Positions 1 to 11,122 of a stretch of DNA of 64,000 nt are shown here, in pieces. Positions within the stretch are counted from its first letter, which is position 1; each line of letters starts with the position of its first letter. The translations under genes and the position numbers were made by a program. A model generated the notes under the pieces. That model was given only the letters and a program-made list of their open reading frames with translations, made no database searches and was not told the origin of the DNA. Origin of the DNA: Glandiceps talaboti (taxonomy: Eukaryota > Hemichordata > Enteropneusta > Spengelidae). The stretch spans positions 2,713,001 through 2,777,000 of the forward strand of contig NC_135553.1 of the NCBI RefSeq assembly GCF_964340395.1, written 5' to 3'.

Positions 1-11
1 AACTGTTTCAC

Positions 12-41
12 CTTTCCTTAAAATGACTTGTCCCTGATTTT
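12..41 (-). CDS. Tentative myosin exon 25 (30 bp)
   Basis: An acceptor TTGTCAACAG and a weak GTGAAA donor frame a 30 bp piece that stays open in the required phase (ENQGQVILRK). It is short and at the window edge, so it may be chance. Confidence 0.3.
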
Positions 42-325
42 CTGTTGACAAGGAACAACACAATACCAATTTTAGATGATGGCAATTAGTTCAATTTCCA
101 CTTATATCATTTCTGCAAATCTCACATAACTCAAGTTTTAAACAAAATGTACATCATATCACTTATAAATCATTGATGAAATGTCAATAACAGACAGTGA
201 GACAGACAGATGGAGAAAGACAAATCATCATAATAATACAGAAATGGCTTGACATTGTCATGGTTGCTCACCTGAAAAGTTGTGTTTCATTATTCTAGTT
301 TGTGGAAACCCCATCTTCATGTTAC

Positions 326-371
326 CTGTGACTGTATAGGAACGACTTGAGGGTAATGGAGGGGGGCTATC
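326..371 (-). CDS. Myosin exon 24, proline-rich tail
   Basis: A 46 bp exon encodes DSPPPLPSSRSYTVT, a proline-rich stretch of the kind bound by SH3 or EVH1 domains (inference). Acceptor TTTTCAG, donor GTAACA; phase 0 in, phase 1 out. Confidence 0.65.
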
Positions 372-767
372 CTGAAAACAACAAAGTTGTCACAGATATG
401 GTTAATGTATGTACTAATATAAGTACAGTATACATAGTCAAAATATTATTATGTACAATGTGGTTACAAAATGCATCGCTGTTCTCAACTATATTTCTCA
501 AGTTTCTTTCCTTCATAAATAAGAGAAAATTTGTCTCAGACAGAAATGTTCACTGACAGGTTTACAGTAACTGCCAAACAAAGCATTGAACCAAACGTCA
601 GTTCAAAATTGTCAACAAGTGTTTTTAGTTTGGAACAATCATGATGCTTTCAACTGTAAGAGTTTAAATCAGAAAGAAACGTTTGAAGGTATGAACAACA
701 ATAATATTTATAGAATGGGAAAAGTGAAGATTTGACACCATGGAATAAAATGAATTGTATTACTTAC

Positions 768-876
768 CATGTCTAGGCCATAGAGATAACATGTCTGTTG
801 AATTGTTTTGATATCACATGAATCACTTTCAGGTCCTCTTTTCCGATGCCTTTCTATTTCTTGATACATAGGTGAT
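768..876 (-). CDS. Myosin exon 23, tail
   Basis: Residues 899-935. Phase 2 in and phase 0 out agree with its neighbours. It is charged (ERHRKRGPESDSCD) and ends QQTCYLYGLDM. I recognise no domain. Confidence 0.8.
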
Positions 877-1389
877 CTGGCAAATTTTAAACATATCATT
901 TCTAATTATTACCAAATTTAAAAAAAATAAATGATAGCTACATTGATCAAAAGTTAACTATAACACTATAGTATAATATTTATTCAAATACCTTTCATCA
1001 ATAAGCAAAATTGCTGTCATTTCTTAAGCTTTTACCTAAGGTTTCCAGTGTGAATTTACCTTCTGATGCAAATTTTGTTTTTGTAGACTATTAAAAGTGG
1101 ATAATTTAAAATGACTATGGCGATATGTTTTCATGGGGGAGAGGAGGGGAGGGGTTTTACATATTTAGATTTTTGCCAAACAGATATTTTAGAGTCAAAC
1201 CTTAACCTTAAGCAAGTGTAATTTATCACAGCCATATTATTTTGAAAATGAAATGACGAGGAATAGAATTCAAACTATTCAATATACATACATGTATTTC
1301 TAATACAAGTCTGATACTGATTGCTATCTATTCATTCCAATGTAAACTGAGACTGGGACTAGAAAGCAAACAACTACAGCCTGACTTAC

Positions 1390-1566
1390 TTGCAACTTGA
1401 CTGCCTATGGTTGTGGTTTCTGACTTGGTGTTTGTGTTCAAGTGATCTTTTCAATGATGGCCAACGTTTTTGACAGATCATTCTCCTAACGTTGGCTTGT
1501 ATGATTGTTGCAGCTTCTTCCCTCTTCTCAAGTCTCAGCTGTTCCATGGATTGTCTAGCACCCTCA
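1390..1566 (-). CDS. Myosin exon 22, IQ motif
   Basis: Residues 840-899. EEAATIIQANVRRMICQKRW contains one IQ motif (IQxxxRxxx form), the lever-arm site for a calmodulin-type light chain. A His-, Arg- and Lys-rich stretch follows. Only one IQ is seen, so the lever arm is short. Confidence 0.93.
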
Positions 1567-1963
1567 CTAGTTAAAGAATCCAAAATTGAATTATCACCAT
1601 GTCACACTATGTGTGTATTTAGTATTTTAACATCTTATAAATCAAGTTGTTTTTTTTCCACAGTTTTTCATTGTCTGGCTATTCATAGTCTGGCTATTCA
1701 TAGTCTCGCTATTCATTGGTGATATTAATACAATATGTGAATTATGATTAAGTTTGAGTGCTAAATACTCAATCCATCATCACTCCAGATAGGTACTGTA
1801 AGTTCTTCCAAGAAACTAAGAGTCATATCTCTGGAATGAGCCTTATCCTAAGACTGATATTGTATGGAAGCCTATCATGTAAGTCTTCTTCTTTTAGATG
1901 TATGCTTTTTGTATAGAATTCACAAGATTATTGTGAAGGAAATAATCATTATCGTCACCATAC

Positions 1964-2058
1964 CTCAGAAATATATGTTTCTTTCCAAGTGCCCAATTTG
2001 TACTGGTGTACGGTTGCTTACTATCATCCATTGCCTTGAGGAATGACTCTAATATCGC
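1964..2058 (-). CDS. Myosin exon 21, end of converter
   Basis: Residues 809-840. WALGKKHIFLS is the end-of-converter strand that most motors show as '(Q/Y)xGKTK(V/I)FLR'. Acceptor ATCTTGCAG; phase 0 in, phase 2 out. Confidence 0.95.
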
Positions 2059-2439
2059 CTGCAAGATGAATTGCAACAATTTCATTAAAAATATCATCAC
2101 AAAGCCCACACTACCAGGAAGTCAAAGTGTACAACCAGTAATATTTAACACCTGGCGCACTAATCATTTGATATCTGTTACCATCTTGTAAACATTATAG
2201 ATCTTTTAAACCAAAAGTAATTGTTTCAAAAACAGCTAGTGTTTAACCGACTGCTTTTTGTTTTTTTTAAAGGAGTCATAATGTTGCTGTAGTGTTACCT
2301 TTAAATTTTTTGTTGTTCGGAATGTCATTTTTATCCTGAGTTTTGCAGAATCACCACAAATTTCATTGTACAAATACATATGACAATAAAGTATTATTAA
2401 AAAAGATGCTAGTTGAAATTCTGAGTTACAAAGGGCCTG

Positions 2440-2560
2440 ACAAATTTGATATTTTCTAGTGCTAGTGATCCGTTCATTTTTGTATATTTAAGGTTTGTAT
2501 TTGTTGGCCGGTGGCGAACAGTACTGAATAAACAATTGATTGATTGATTGATTGATAAAG
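2440..2560 (+). repeat. Probable retroelement 3' tail with (ATTG)n
   Basis: A stretch containing GGCCGGTGGCGAAC, then ACTGAATAAA, ends in five or six ATTG units (about 2535-2556). A short body followed by a tetranucleotide tail is typical of SINE or non-LTR retrotransposon 3' ends. No coding part is present. Confidence 0.35.
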
Positions 2561-2833
2561 TAATATTACTGTAAAGAAAGCTGAGTAATACGAGTACATG
2601 TGGAGTTGTGTAATAACAAGGGTATGGTGGCATTACTACACACACAGAGTACAATGACAACATCAAACAATGATGGAATTATGAATATGAAACCATAAGC
2701 GGAGTATACTTTTTTCACAAATATTCTGTCAAATTGAATGAATATTCATGTTTCAAATTTCTTTCACTACAACTGTATGTTTTCAATTCAATTTCACTAT
2801 ATGTAGATTAATGATCAATGATGTAATGCTTAC

Positions 2834-2940
2834 TTTGGTATCTTCTATAGCTTTCTCTTCACTCCTTCTCAGTCTTTTGTGTCTTGATAAAAACTTGTAC
2901 CTGTGATTAAATGACTTGAACCTCATCTTGTGTGGATATC
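2834..2940 (-). CDS. Myosin exon 20, converter
   Basis: Residues 773-808. GYPHKMRFKSFNHRYKFLS matches the converter signature 'G(F/Y)P.R..F..F..RY..L'. A basic stretch (RHKRLRRSEEK) follows. Donor GTAAGC. Confidence 0.96.
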
Positions 2941-3482
2941 CTGTTGGTCCAACAATATCAGAAATGTTTGATATTCAAAATATGTGAAAACTGTTTGTAC
3001 ACAGACTGTTTATGATACAAGGACCAAGTTTTGATATTTATGGGTATAATCATCTCATCCCATATTATGACAAAGCCAACGTTTAGTTGAATTTCAATCA
3101 CTTCAAACAAGTTAAGTATTACATTATATATACAGTATATACAAAGCCTGTTCAGTTATTGATGAAGAATTTATCATGTACGCTGATGAAGATGGAAAAC
3201 AAATTTGTCTTTCATCTCAAGTCTCTTCTTTATGAAGCAAATTTGTCACAACAATTTTTTCCAAAATGTGAAATTCACCTGATTGAGATTGTGGTTGACA
3301 TTTGAAACTAAGATCAAGTTTCAAAAGCATTCCTCGAGTGGTGCAAGTCACATCGGTAAAGGTATGCTTGTAGACAAGAAACTCTACTTACTCCTACCTA
3401 TTGTATAAGTTTAGAGCTGTCTTTTGGTCATGAGTTATTAATGGAAAATGATCTTGCATAGAAATACCACATCATTTCTTAC

Positions 3483-3582
3483 CTCCTGCCATGAGATGAA
3501 CAGATTCTAAAACTTGTAAAGCTCTGATTTGTCTTCTAACAACTGCTAAATCAAAGAGTGATGCTGATTCATGGTGATTGGG
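3483..3582 (-). CDS. Myosin exon 19
   Basis: Residues 740-773 begin PNHHESASLFD and continue VRRQIRALQVLESVHLMAGG, the SH1-helix region usually written 'V..QL...G.LE..RI...G'. Phase 0 in, phase 1 out. Confidence 0.95.
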
Positions 3583-4028
3583 CTGCAATAAATAAAAACA
3601 TTAAATCTATTAAAAACTTGTTGCGATAAAAAGTACACAATAGTTATAAATAGCTGAAATTTCAAGAGTAATCCTCAAATGAGCTAAAGCCTGACATTAT
3701 TGAAAGTGTTGGAAATCTATGATGTCATTATTAGAATGGAATATTTAGATTGTCATCAATGATCACATTCACTTTTAACAGTCCAATTAGTATCTTTGTA
3801 TCACTTAAAAGGTAAACTGATACGACAAATTGATAACATCTGTGCCACTTAAATGTTAATGATTGTCTTTGATCTAAAACCCCCCTCAGAGAAAACAACA
3901 CATAGCTCAAGCCAGAATCATAGCAAATAAATTTGTACTGTAGCAGCATTATGGCTAAGTGTGTGACCAATAAAAACAAAAGTACAAATGTTTAGCTATT
4001 GGTGGTGCTGTAGCAGTGTTTAACTTAC

Positions 4029-4134
4029 CCTGATGCACCTTATGAAATGTGGCTTGGAATGCATTAATGTCTTAAGGAGATTGTCAAGTCTACATTGGAA
4101 ATCCTGAGAGAATGTTCTTTTGATGCCATCTTGC
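4029..4134 (-). CDS. Myosin exon 18, actin-binding and SH1 region
   Basis: Residues 704-739. FQCRLDNLLKTLMHSKPHF, then IRCIR, matches 'F...L..LM..L....PHFIRCIKPN'. Donor GTAAGT, phase 0 out. Confidence 0.96.
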
Positions 4135-4451
4135 CTGGAAATAAAATAAATACAATTTACATCATTTCTTTGTTTTACAAATCTTGGAATACAAATTTAC
4201 AGAAATGTTAAAGTGATTATTTTAATTGTAATAACATGAAAGGAAGTTTGGAGTGTAAATATCATATTTCATATCAGGTTACAAAACATGACAATAAAAA
4301 CCATAAAAAGATAATTTTGTGTCAACTGAAGTAATTGTTCATAATAAAATAAAATGTCAAAATGATATTAAAGTGGATTAGTGAATAATTGATAAACCAG
4401 CAATACTAAAACATATGAAAAGTTAGGATGCTTTTTAAGGAAGTAACTTAC

Positions 4452-4521
4452 CCTGGGGTGTCTGCAAGCAGTGATGGCGATGGCTGTATCCTATGTAGTG
4501 TTCCTTTAGCGGGACCTTTAC
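4452..4521 (-). CDS. Myosin exon 17, loop 2 region
   Basis: Residues 681-704 are Lys-, Pro- and Ser-rich (GKGPAKGTLHRIQPSPS). This is where loop 2, the variable positively charged actin-contact loop, lies in motors. Phase 1 in, phase 2 out. Confidence 0.85.
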
Positions 4522-4954
4522 CTATAGATTTAGATAGAGAAATGAATTTGTTATTTCAAGCTCAAACAGCTGTAATTCTTTGCCAATTTTTACCTCTCAA
4601 AAACACACCCACTTTTGACTAGAAACAGTTCAATCCTTCTATATATTTTAACATGTTTACTAGTTTTTGTGGTACTCTGTCAAACCCCATTGACTCCTAA
4701 CATCCATGTGTAAACAAAGTGAATAAATAGTTCAAAACGACTGTGTACTAGTGGGATAAACACTTGACATGGGATATCATGCTTCTGCTAATACATCATG
4801 AGTAAGTAAAAAATAAAGAACATGAATCTTGACAAAACCAGTTTCAGTTCCACTTACTGGGGCTTAATAAAACAAATTTTACATATTATGTTGCAAGGTT
4901 TGTTAAGACAAAGGGAATGAATTATGTTAAGATGAATAAAATGATATTTCTCAC

Positions 4955-5151
4955 CTTGATTCTTAGTGTCATTCAAAAACAGATGTGTAGCAAAACCAAA
5001 GTTACAATTCTGTTTGTGAAATATAGAGACAACATCATCACAAATCAAGTCTCTATTGGACTCCACCATGTCAGCTGCATCATATACAACTCTACCAGTA
5101 TAGTGAATAATACCAAAGCTGTATGTTCCCCTGTCATCGGGACTGTAAAAC
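4955..5151 (-). CDS. Myosin exon 16
   Basis: Residues 615-681. SFGIIHYTGRVVYDAADMVE, then SNRD, matches 'F.I.HYAG.V.Y....F...N.D', a hallmark of the lower 50K domain. Two acceptors nine bases apart (TAG before 5151, CAG before 5142) both keep frame; I prefer 5151 because of its better pyrimidine tract. Confidence 0.93.
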
Positions 5152-5304
5152 CTACCAGAATCAAAAAGCATAACAAAGTTTTAGTTGTTGAAGTTTAAAG
5201 TTACAAAACAATCAGTTGAACTTATGCTTATATCTCAATAGATAAATATTGTATGTATAATTTTAATTTCAAAAGTTGTACAAATAATACTTACTACCTT
5301 ATAA

Positions 5305-5816
5305 GTACTACCTACACGTCAGAGTGTACATGTTGTGCTGTGATATTTTGTACCTACCTGTCAGAGTGTACATGTTGTGCTGTGATATTTTGTACCTACC
5401 TGTCAGAGAGTACATGTTGTGTTGTGATATTCTGTACCTATCTGTCAGAGTGTACATGTTGTGCTGTGATATTCTGTACATACCTGTCAGAGAGTACATG
5501 TTGTGCTGTGATATTTTGTACATACCTGTCAGAGTGTACATGTTGTGCTGTGATATTTTGTACCTTCCTGTCAGAGTGTACATGTTGTGCTGTGATATTC
5601 TGTACATACCTGTCAGAGTGTACATGTTGTGCTGTGATATTTTGTACCTTCCTGTCAGAGTGTACATGTTGTGCTGTGATATTTTGTACCTACCTGTCAG
5701 AGTGTACATGTTGTGCGGTGATATTCTGTACCTACCTGTCAGAGTGTACATGTTGTGCTGTGATATTCTGTACCTACCTGTCAGAGTGTACATGTTGTGC
5801 TGTGATATTCTGTACA
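5305..5816 (-). repeat. 42 bp minisatellite made of an exon-intron junction
   Basis: About 12 head-to-tail 42 bp units. On the minus strand each holds the last roughly 32 nt of myosin exon 15 followed by about 10 nt of its intron. Eight units keep an intact CAG|GTAGGT or CAG|GTATGT donor; the units at about 5310, 5436, 5561 and 5645 have changes at the donor. Since 42 is a multiple of three, long frames on both strands are repeat artefacts. Confidence 0.95.
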
Positions 5817-5887
5817 TACGAAGCACTGCTACTTTTACTTTCTAAGTTGGTACTTTCTTTGTCAAGGTGATACAATATACCAGTCAG
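5778..5887 (-). CDS. Myosin exon 15, 3' junction amplified downstream
   Basis: Residues 579-615 begin LTGILYHLDKES, matching 'G.L.LLDEE'. The donor used is GTAGGT at 5772-5777, and read-through meets an in-frame TAG at once. The last 30 or so bases of this exon plus the donor are repeated about 11 more times downstream at 5305-5771. Confidence 0.92.
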
Positions 5888-6094
5888 CTGAAAATATAGA
5901 TATGAAAAGAAAGATAGAAATTAAATATTAACATATTAATAAACAATGATTTGAATCATCCCAAAGAGAGTTGTTCTATTTGTTTGTGTATATAATGGAC
6001 CGATGATGCTATTTACAAAATCTTTTACTGTGGTTAAAAGGTGAATGAGTACATGAATGGATAGATTGATAACATGTTGGTTTGTTGGGTGGAT

Positions 6095-6263
6095 GGACTG
6101 GTGGATGGATGGATGGATGGATGGATGGATGGATGGATGGATGGATGGACGGCCGGACGGATGGATGGATGCATGGATGTATGTATGGTTGGATGGAGAT
6201 AGGCAACAGACAGAGACAGACAGACAGACAGGCAGACAGACAGACTGACTGACAGACAGAGGC

Positions 6264-6340
<77 letters not shown>

Positions 6341-6343
6341 GTC

Positions 6344-6380
<37 letters not shown>
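6095..6380 (+). repeat. (GGAT)n and (CAGA)n microsatellites
   Basis: GGAT/GATG units run to about 6180, and CAGA units run from about 6205 to 6380. They lie in the intron between myosin exons 14 and 15 and produce spurious long frames on both strands. Confidence 0.97.
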
Positions 6381-6443
6381 TATATCTCACAAATTAACAA
6401 TATCAATAAAGGGAAAGTGATATTCACATAGCTATATACTTAC

Positions 6444-6519
6444 CGGTGCTGAGATTAATTCAATTACTGGTGTACTGTCTTGATATTCAAGATCAATATC
6501 ACACAGAATACCTTCCTCT
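6444..6519 (-). CDS. Myosin exon 14
   Basis: Residues 553-578 contain REEGILCDIDLEYQDSTPVI, the segment following the relay helix ('Y..EGI.W..I.F.DN...I'). Phase 2 in, phase 0 out; donor GTAAGT. Confidence 0.93.
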
Positions 6520-6721
6520 CTGAAAGCAAGATAGTAACAAAACAGTTATTACGATAAAACACAAGACAAAACAACATACCCTAAGAATTCATATTGTGGG
6601 GAAATGTCTTGTATGTATATATATAGCCTGCTATTTGTAATTTGGAGCACAACAATTTATGAGTAAGGCAGTAAAATTTTGATATAAACACAACTCAATG
6701 TAACAAAAGAGAGTGGCATAC

Positions 6722-6819
6722 CTACAACATTCCTGTGTACTTTTAAAGACGTGTGTATTGTAGTAATGTTGTAATGTCTCTGAACACAAGTTGATACACA
6801 GCTGCTCAAATTGGTTACA
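6722..6819 (-). CDS. Myosin exon 13, relay helix
   Basis: Residues 521-553 begin CNQFEQLCINLCSETLQHYY, a close match to the relay-helix signature 'NSFEQLCINYCNEKLQ'. Strong acceptor TTCTTACAG; donor GTATGC. Confidence 0.97.
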
Positions 6820-6962
6820 CTGTAAGAATTGAGAACACAACATTATAATGTCAACAGTTAATATTGGCTAGGTTAACATGGTTCTATACAATTACATATA
6901 CAGCCCGGATTACAAAATAGCATGACATTATTTCAAACTTGATAATAACAAATTCAGTAAAT

Positions 6963-7007
6963 AAACAAACAGACAAACAAACAAACAAACAAACAAACAA
7001 ACAAACA
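6963..7007 (+). repeat. (ACAA)n microsatellite
   Basis: About 11 uninterrupted ACAA/AAAC units in the intron between exons 12 and 13. Confidence 0.95.
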
Positions 7008-7216
7008 CAAAATTAGATAACCAAACTAATGCATACATAAATGCATGATACATTATTACTTGACACAAATAATCACTTACTACACAATGAACAATATGTC
7101 AAGAAAATCTTACCAACTGAACTAGTGGTACGCCCTCAACGGCTAGTCAACTACATTATTTCGTTTATACATGTTAAAGATTAAACAACTGCAACAATAA
7201 ATATTGCTGTTTATAC

Positions 7217-7347
7217 CTGATTAGTCTCAAATCCAAACAGATCAGCAATACTAATGATAGCATCACCAAGACCACCACATTGTGTACTAGCTGATGAATG
7301 ATTGACAGATAACTTGGAGGTAGCTGGAGATGGCTGCTTCTGATGAT
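7217..7347 (-). CDS. Myosin exon 12, switch II
   Basis: Residues 477-520. The Ser-rich insert continues for about 27 residues and then IISIADLFGFE gives switch II (D512, G515, F516, E517). Leu replaces the common Ile in DIxGFE. The donor is GTATAA. Confidence 0.95.
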
Positions 7348-7700
7348 CTGTTAAGACAAGGCCAAGAAGTAATACATCAGGCAAGACAAGAATAATTACT
7401 TTGTAAATTATACTAAAGTGAACTTTTAAAACTAAAGAATATTATACAATACAAATTTCCCTAGTCAAGGAAATAAGATCTTTTGTTCATGTAGTATTTT
7501 TTCTGATATATAATAATTAATTTTTATTCAATAATCATAATTTTATACAATATTTACAACATGAAATTTTACACATTGACATAAATAAGCTGATGATGAC
7601 AATAAAAGTGAACTGACTGTCTGGTACTAGTATAGACAAAGAAACAGTTGCCAATAGTCACCCCATAACAAATGTTAGCATATTGAAATCTCCAACTTAC

Positions 7701-7842
7701 CACCAGTGTGATGGACATCATCACTGCTACTAGAATGTCCTGAATTAGAGCCAGGTCTTCTAACACTGTTAGCTTTACGAACTATTGCTGAAACTGTTCT
7801 ACAGTATAACGCCTTGGCTAGACAGTCCCTGGTTGCATTGGC
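7701..7842 (-). CDS. Myosin exon 11, with start of Ser-rich insert
   Basis: Residues 430-477. ANATRDCLAKALYCRTVSAI matches 'A...RDALAKALYSRLFDWLV'. It runs into a Ser-, Asn- and His-rich stretch (SNSGHSSSSDDVHH) where most motors have only a short loop before switch II. Confidence 0.93.
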
Positions 7843-8156
7843 CTAGCAAGATATGATAAACAGATAATGACTGTATCAATTAAAGTGATCATCACAAGTT
7901 GGACATTTACAGCAATATTCTGATTATTTCATCCTGGTTTATTGCCAAGGTACGGTCTATCAACCTGCTGATAGACATGGGAATTGCATAAAATTTTAAT
8001 AACATTAAATTTCTCATCTCACTCGCTATATTTTCATGAATTTTCTCAAACTGCAATAATCTTAAAATCACACTTGTTTAAAGTCTTTTTTGGAAGTTTG
8101 AGATCTTTTGCCAAGTAATAATGATGAGACATCTTGACAGTGTGTACTATACTTAC

Positions 8157-8275
8157 AGTTGGTGCATCTGAGAGTGACTTAAAAAGCTGTCCTCTAATAT
8201 TCCGTGTTTTTGTTGTTAGTCCCCTGTACAGAGACACACCAGATACTCCTAGTAATGCCGCCACTGCCTTGATTT
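8157..8275 (-). CDS. Myosin exon 10
   Basis: Residues 390-429 contain VAALLGVSGVSLYRGLTTK, matching 'A.LLGV....L...LT.R' of motors. It starts in phase 1, exactly as needed after exon 9, which shows that splicing skips the nested gene. Confidence 0.93.
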
Positions 8276-10593
8276 CTAGAAAAAAGGAGAAATTGAAAAT
8301 ACTTGTCAGTATTCATTATCACAATTTAAAGATACAACTTGTTAATCAGTGAGCAAAATATTGTAACTATAGTAATTCATGTTAAGGCAAGGCTAAATAA
8401 AGCATAAAATTAATATTATAACAATACATTGCCATTTGTAACCTGGGACCATGTCCTCTACAGCTTTGTAAATATATTCATAATTGCATAATGACACAAA
8501 CGTATTGTACTAGGATCATCCTTGTATGGAACCTTTAGTCCACACCTGATGGTGGTCTGATAGCACTCTTGTTATTAACTGTTTTGATAATGTACATTCA
8601 GTGTTGATCAACTTGGGTTGATGCTGAGTACACAAAATTACTTATTCAACACACACAATCTCAAGCGCGCTAAAATTCACATGTTATAGATTAAATAAAT
8701 ACCTTAGTAACATTTAGCACTTGCGCGTTCTCGCAATGGCGGGAATCAGTTGTGAAAGAGTTAATAAGTAAGAGCTGTCAAATCATGTGGGTAATAACTA
8801 GCAATGGATGGGCACAACTTTATGACAGTAAATACACATAAGTGGGAAATCCAATGTAAGACTCAATATTTAGAATATCCATTTAATAGTTTATGGCCAT
8901 CCATTGGAGTTTTATGACTAAAGGTGGTTGAACAGCTAGTTCACCCTCAGATTCTCTGTTATGGTTTCACTACTAAATCCTCTCAACATAAATCTTATCT
9001 TTGTTTATTCCAAATTTGAAACACTTTGTAATTCCCAGAGGGCTAAGGATAGAAAATGAAAAATGAAAAGGATACAAAGCACACACAGTCAGACAACTTA
9101 GTAATTACAATTACAATTACAAAATTAATGTCACCTGTGACCTGTGACCTGTGACTGTCTCTAATACGATGATGCGGTTGAAATGGCATTACACTATACA
9201 ATCTTAAATTACAAACTTGATGAGGTAAAATATCTCACCTGGGCATAACACTTATTAATATAATTATGGAAAATTGTAATATCCATTTGAAATAGACAAA
9301 TTACACTTGAACAGTTGACATCCTGACTTTCAATTCTTATATATGTATATTTCATAATATTATGTCATAGTCACTATACTACCATTTTAATGGTACCAAA
9401 ATGTTGGTTAATGACCCCCCCCCCCCTCCCCCGGCCAAAAAAAATAAACAAAAATAAACAAACAAACAAACAAACAAACAAACAGAACAGAACAGAACAA
9501 CACCAACAACAGACAATGATAAATCATAAATCAGCTAAAGTAAAAGAGGACATGACCTACAAAAAGGTGTCATGTAGACACTAATCATCCAGTCACATGC
9601 AATCTTTTGTACACAAACTATAAATACACATGAGCTGATAAACTGACCTACATACAATCCTGGAAAATTCCATACAAATTCAAATAATCATTATCATAAT
9701 TTATTCTATTACTGTGTTACATTCACATCAGGTGATAAAAAGCCTTGGACATTTTAAACTTTTGGAAATCATAAATAACTACGGAAAGCACAGAATGTGA
9801 TAAAAACTTCCTAAGATAAGATGTCTCGTTCCAATATTAAAGTTGACATTTCGAGAATGTTTCATATCATTTGTTGCTATTACATGTAATGCTGTAAATA
9901 CAGAGGCATGAAAACACACAGTTTGTTCAATGCATTGTATACACTTGTTATTTTTAGAATTATAACAGAAGTATGAGTGCTTTGAAATAACATGCTAGGT
10001 GGTCTGTTTGACTCCCTAGCTAACTACAAAAACACCAAGAGGAATTTACAAGATATATGCCACATTTATAAATGACGTTACATTCCCCCTTTATCATACA
10101 GTACATGGCAATTGTACAGATTTTTATGAAAATCACATATTATAAAATCACATAACGTAAGATTGAACACCAAACTTTGCATCATTCTGTACTCTGAAAT
10201 TCAAATATCTGGCTACCTTTGACACATAATAGACAAAAGACCATGTCATACGAGGGGGTTCCCAAAGATGTCATAAGATGCTATTTATATCTCTTCCACG
10301 TATACATAATACAGAACAGAAACTGAATCCAGTTCTTCTTTGGACAGACTGCCTCAGGCCCAGAGAGTGATTCAGTTCTGATCTAGACTTGATATTTTAG
10401 CTGATAAACTTAGCCTATAGCTAGCCTGAGCTGATTTGAACCAGTCCATGCAAACTGGTAACATATACCAAACAGAGAGCATAATCATTTCGTTTTCAAA
10501 ACTCATCATCAGGCATAGAAAAAATTTGCACTGAATAACTATACTGTAGTATATTATTGGTCCTATATAGTCAATTACATCCAGCTTCATAAG
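8276..10593. other. Myosin intron 9, left part, and upstream region of the nested gene
   Basis: AT-rich DNA with no exon that I can support. It holds a poly-C run (about 9415-9432), an (AAAC)n tract and, just before the nested start codon, a reversed CCAAT box (ATTGG, 10556-10560) and a TATATAG stretch at 10565-10571 that could be promoter elements. Confidence 0.5.
9415..9485 (+). repeat. Poly-C run followed by (AAAC)n
   Basis: Twelve C, a short C-rich stretch, then A-rich DNA leading into about eight AAAC units. Confidence 0.95.
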
Positions 10594-10609
10594 ATGGAGA
10601 GAGTCACTG
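10594..10609 (+). CDS. Nested gene exon 1 (start codon)
   Basis: AAGATGG gives a strong start context. The short frame MERVT reaches a GTAAGT donor in phase 1, which fits exon 2. The exon is only 16 coding bases, so the call depends on phase and context. A start at M23 in exon 2 or M37 in exon 3 is an alternative. Confidence 0.55.
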
Positions 10610-11047
10610 GTAAGTCCTATTTAAATCACTAAACATTGTATAAATGTAATTAACTATCCACCATCTGTAGACAGTACGGTGGCTGGCTGACTGCCATATC
10701 AGACCACAGACAAACAGATATACAATAACTTAAATCAATTCATACAGGCAATCATTCAATCAATTGACACAATCATGCATGTTGGGAAAACAAAGAGCTA
10801 GATCATAGTGTCAAGAATATGTACACTGCATACAAAGGACTGGCTTCTTCTTTGTGTACTTGACAAGTGTTGCTTGGATACCATTACCAGCAAACAAGAC
10901 TGGTAGCATAATCTAGCTTTCACTGACCCAAATACATGATGTAGGACAATTAGGCTAGATTTAATATAATCATAGCATATACATATATCATTTTATAAGG
11001 GTCATTTTTTTCCTGTGTTTTTTGACGTGCTTTTTATTCTAATACAG

Positions 11048-11122
11048 ATATCTTTGCTTATGGATGGAGTTTTTTGGGACGTTTTCAATGGTTTAGTGGA
11101 GGTCAAGTCATGTCTGGTCAAG
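11048..11122 (+). CDS. Nested gene exon 2
   Basis: 75 bp between AATACAG and GTAAGA, phase 1 at both ends. It encodes IFAYGWSFLGRFQWFSGG, rich in aromatic and glycine residues. Unknown function. Confidence 0.65.

Larger units (their letters stand above)
42..4954 (-). other. Small introns between myosin exons 16 and 25
   Basis: The gaps of about 300 to 800 bp between the exons in this stretch are AT-rich introns. Apart from the retroelement-like tail near 2440-2560 and a purine-rich patch near 1135-1155 I see nothing in them. Confidence 0.8.

Noticed and set aside
5253-5870. Long open frames (over 170 codons) on both strands
   Set aside because: They are made of the 42 bp repeat, whose length is a multiple of three, and do not match the myosin frame.
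5936-6427. Frames rich in CLSV, HPSI or WMDG
   Set aside because: Translations of the (CAGA)n and (GGAT)n microsatellites.
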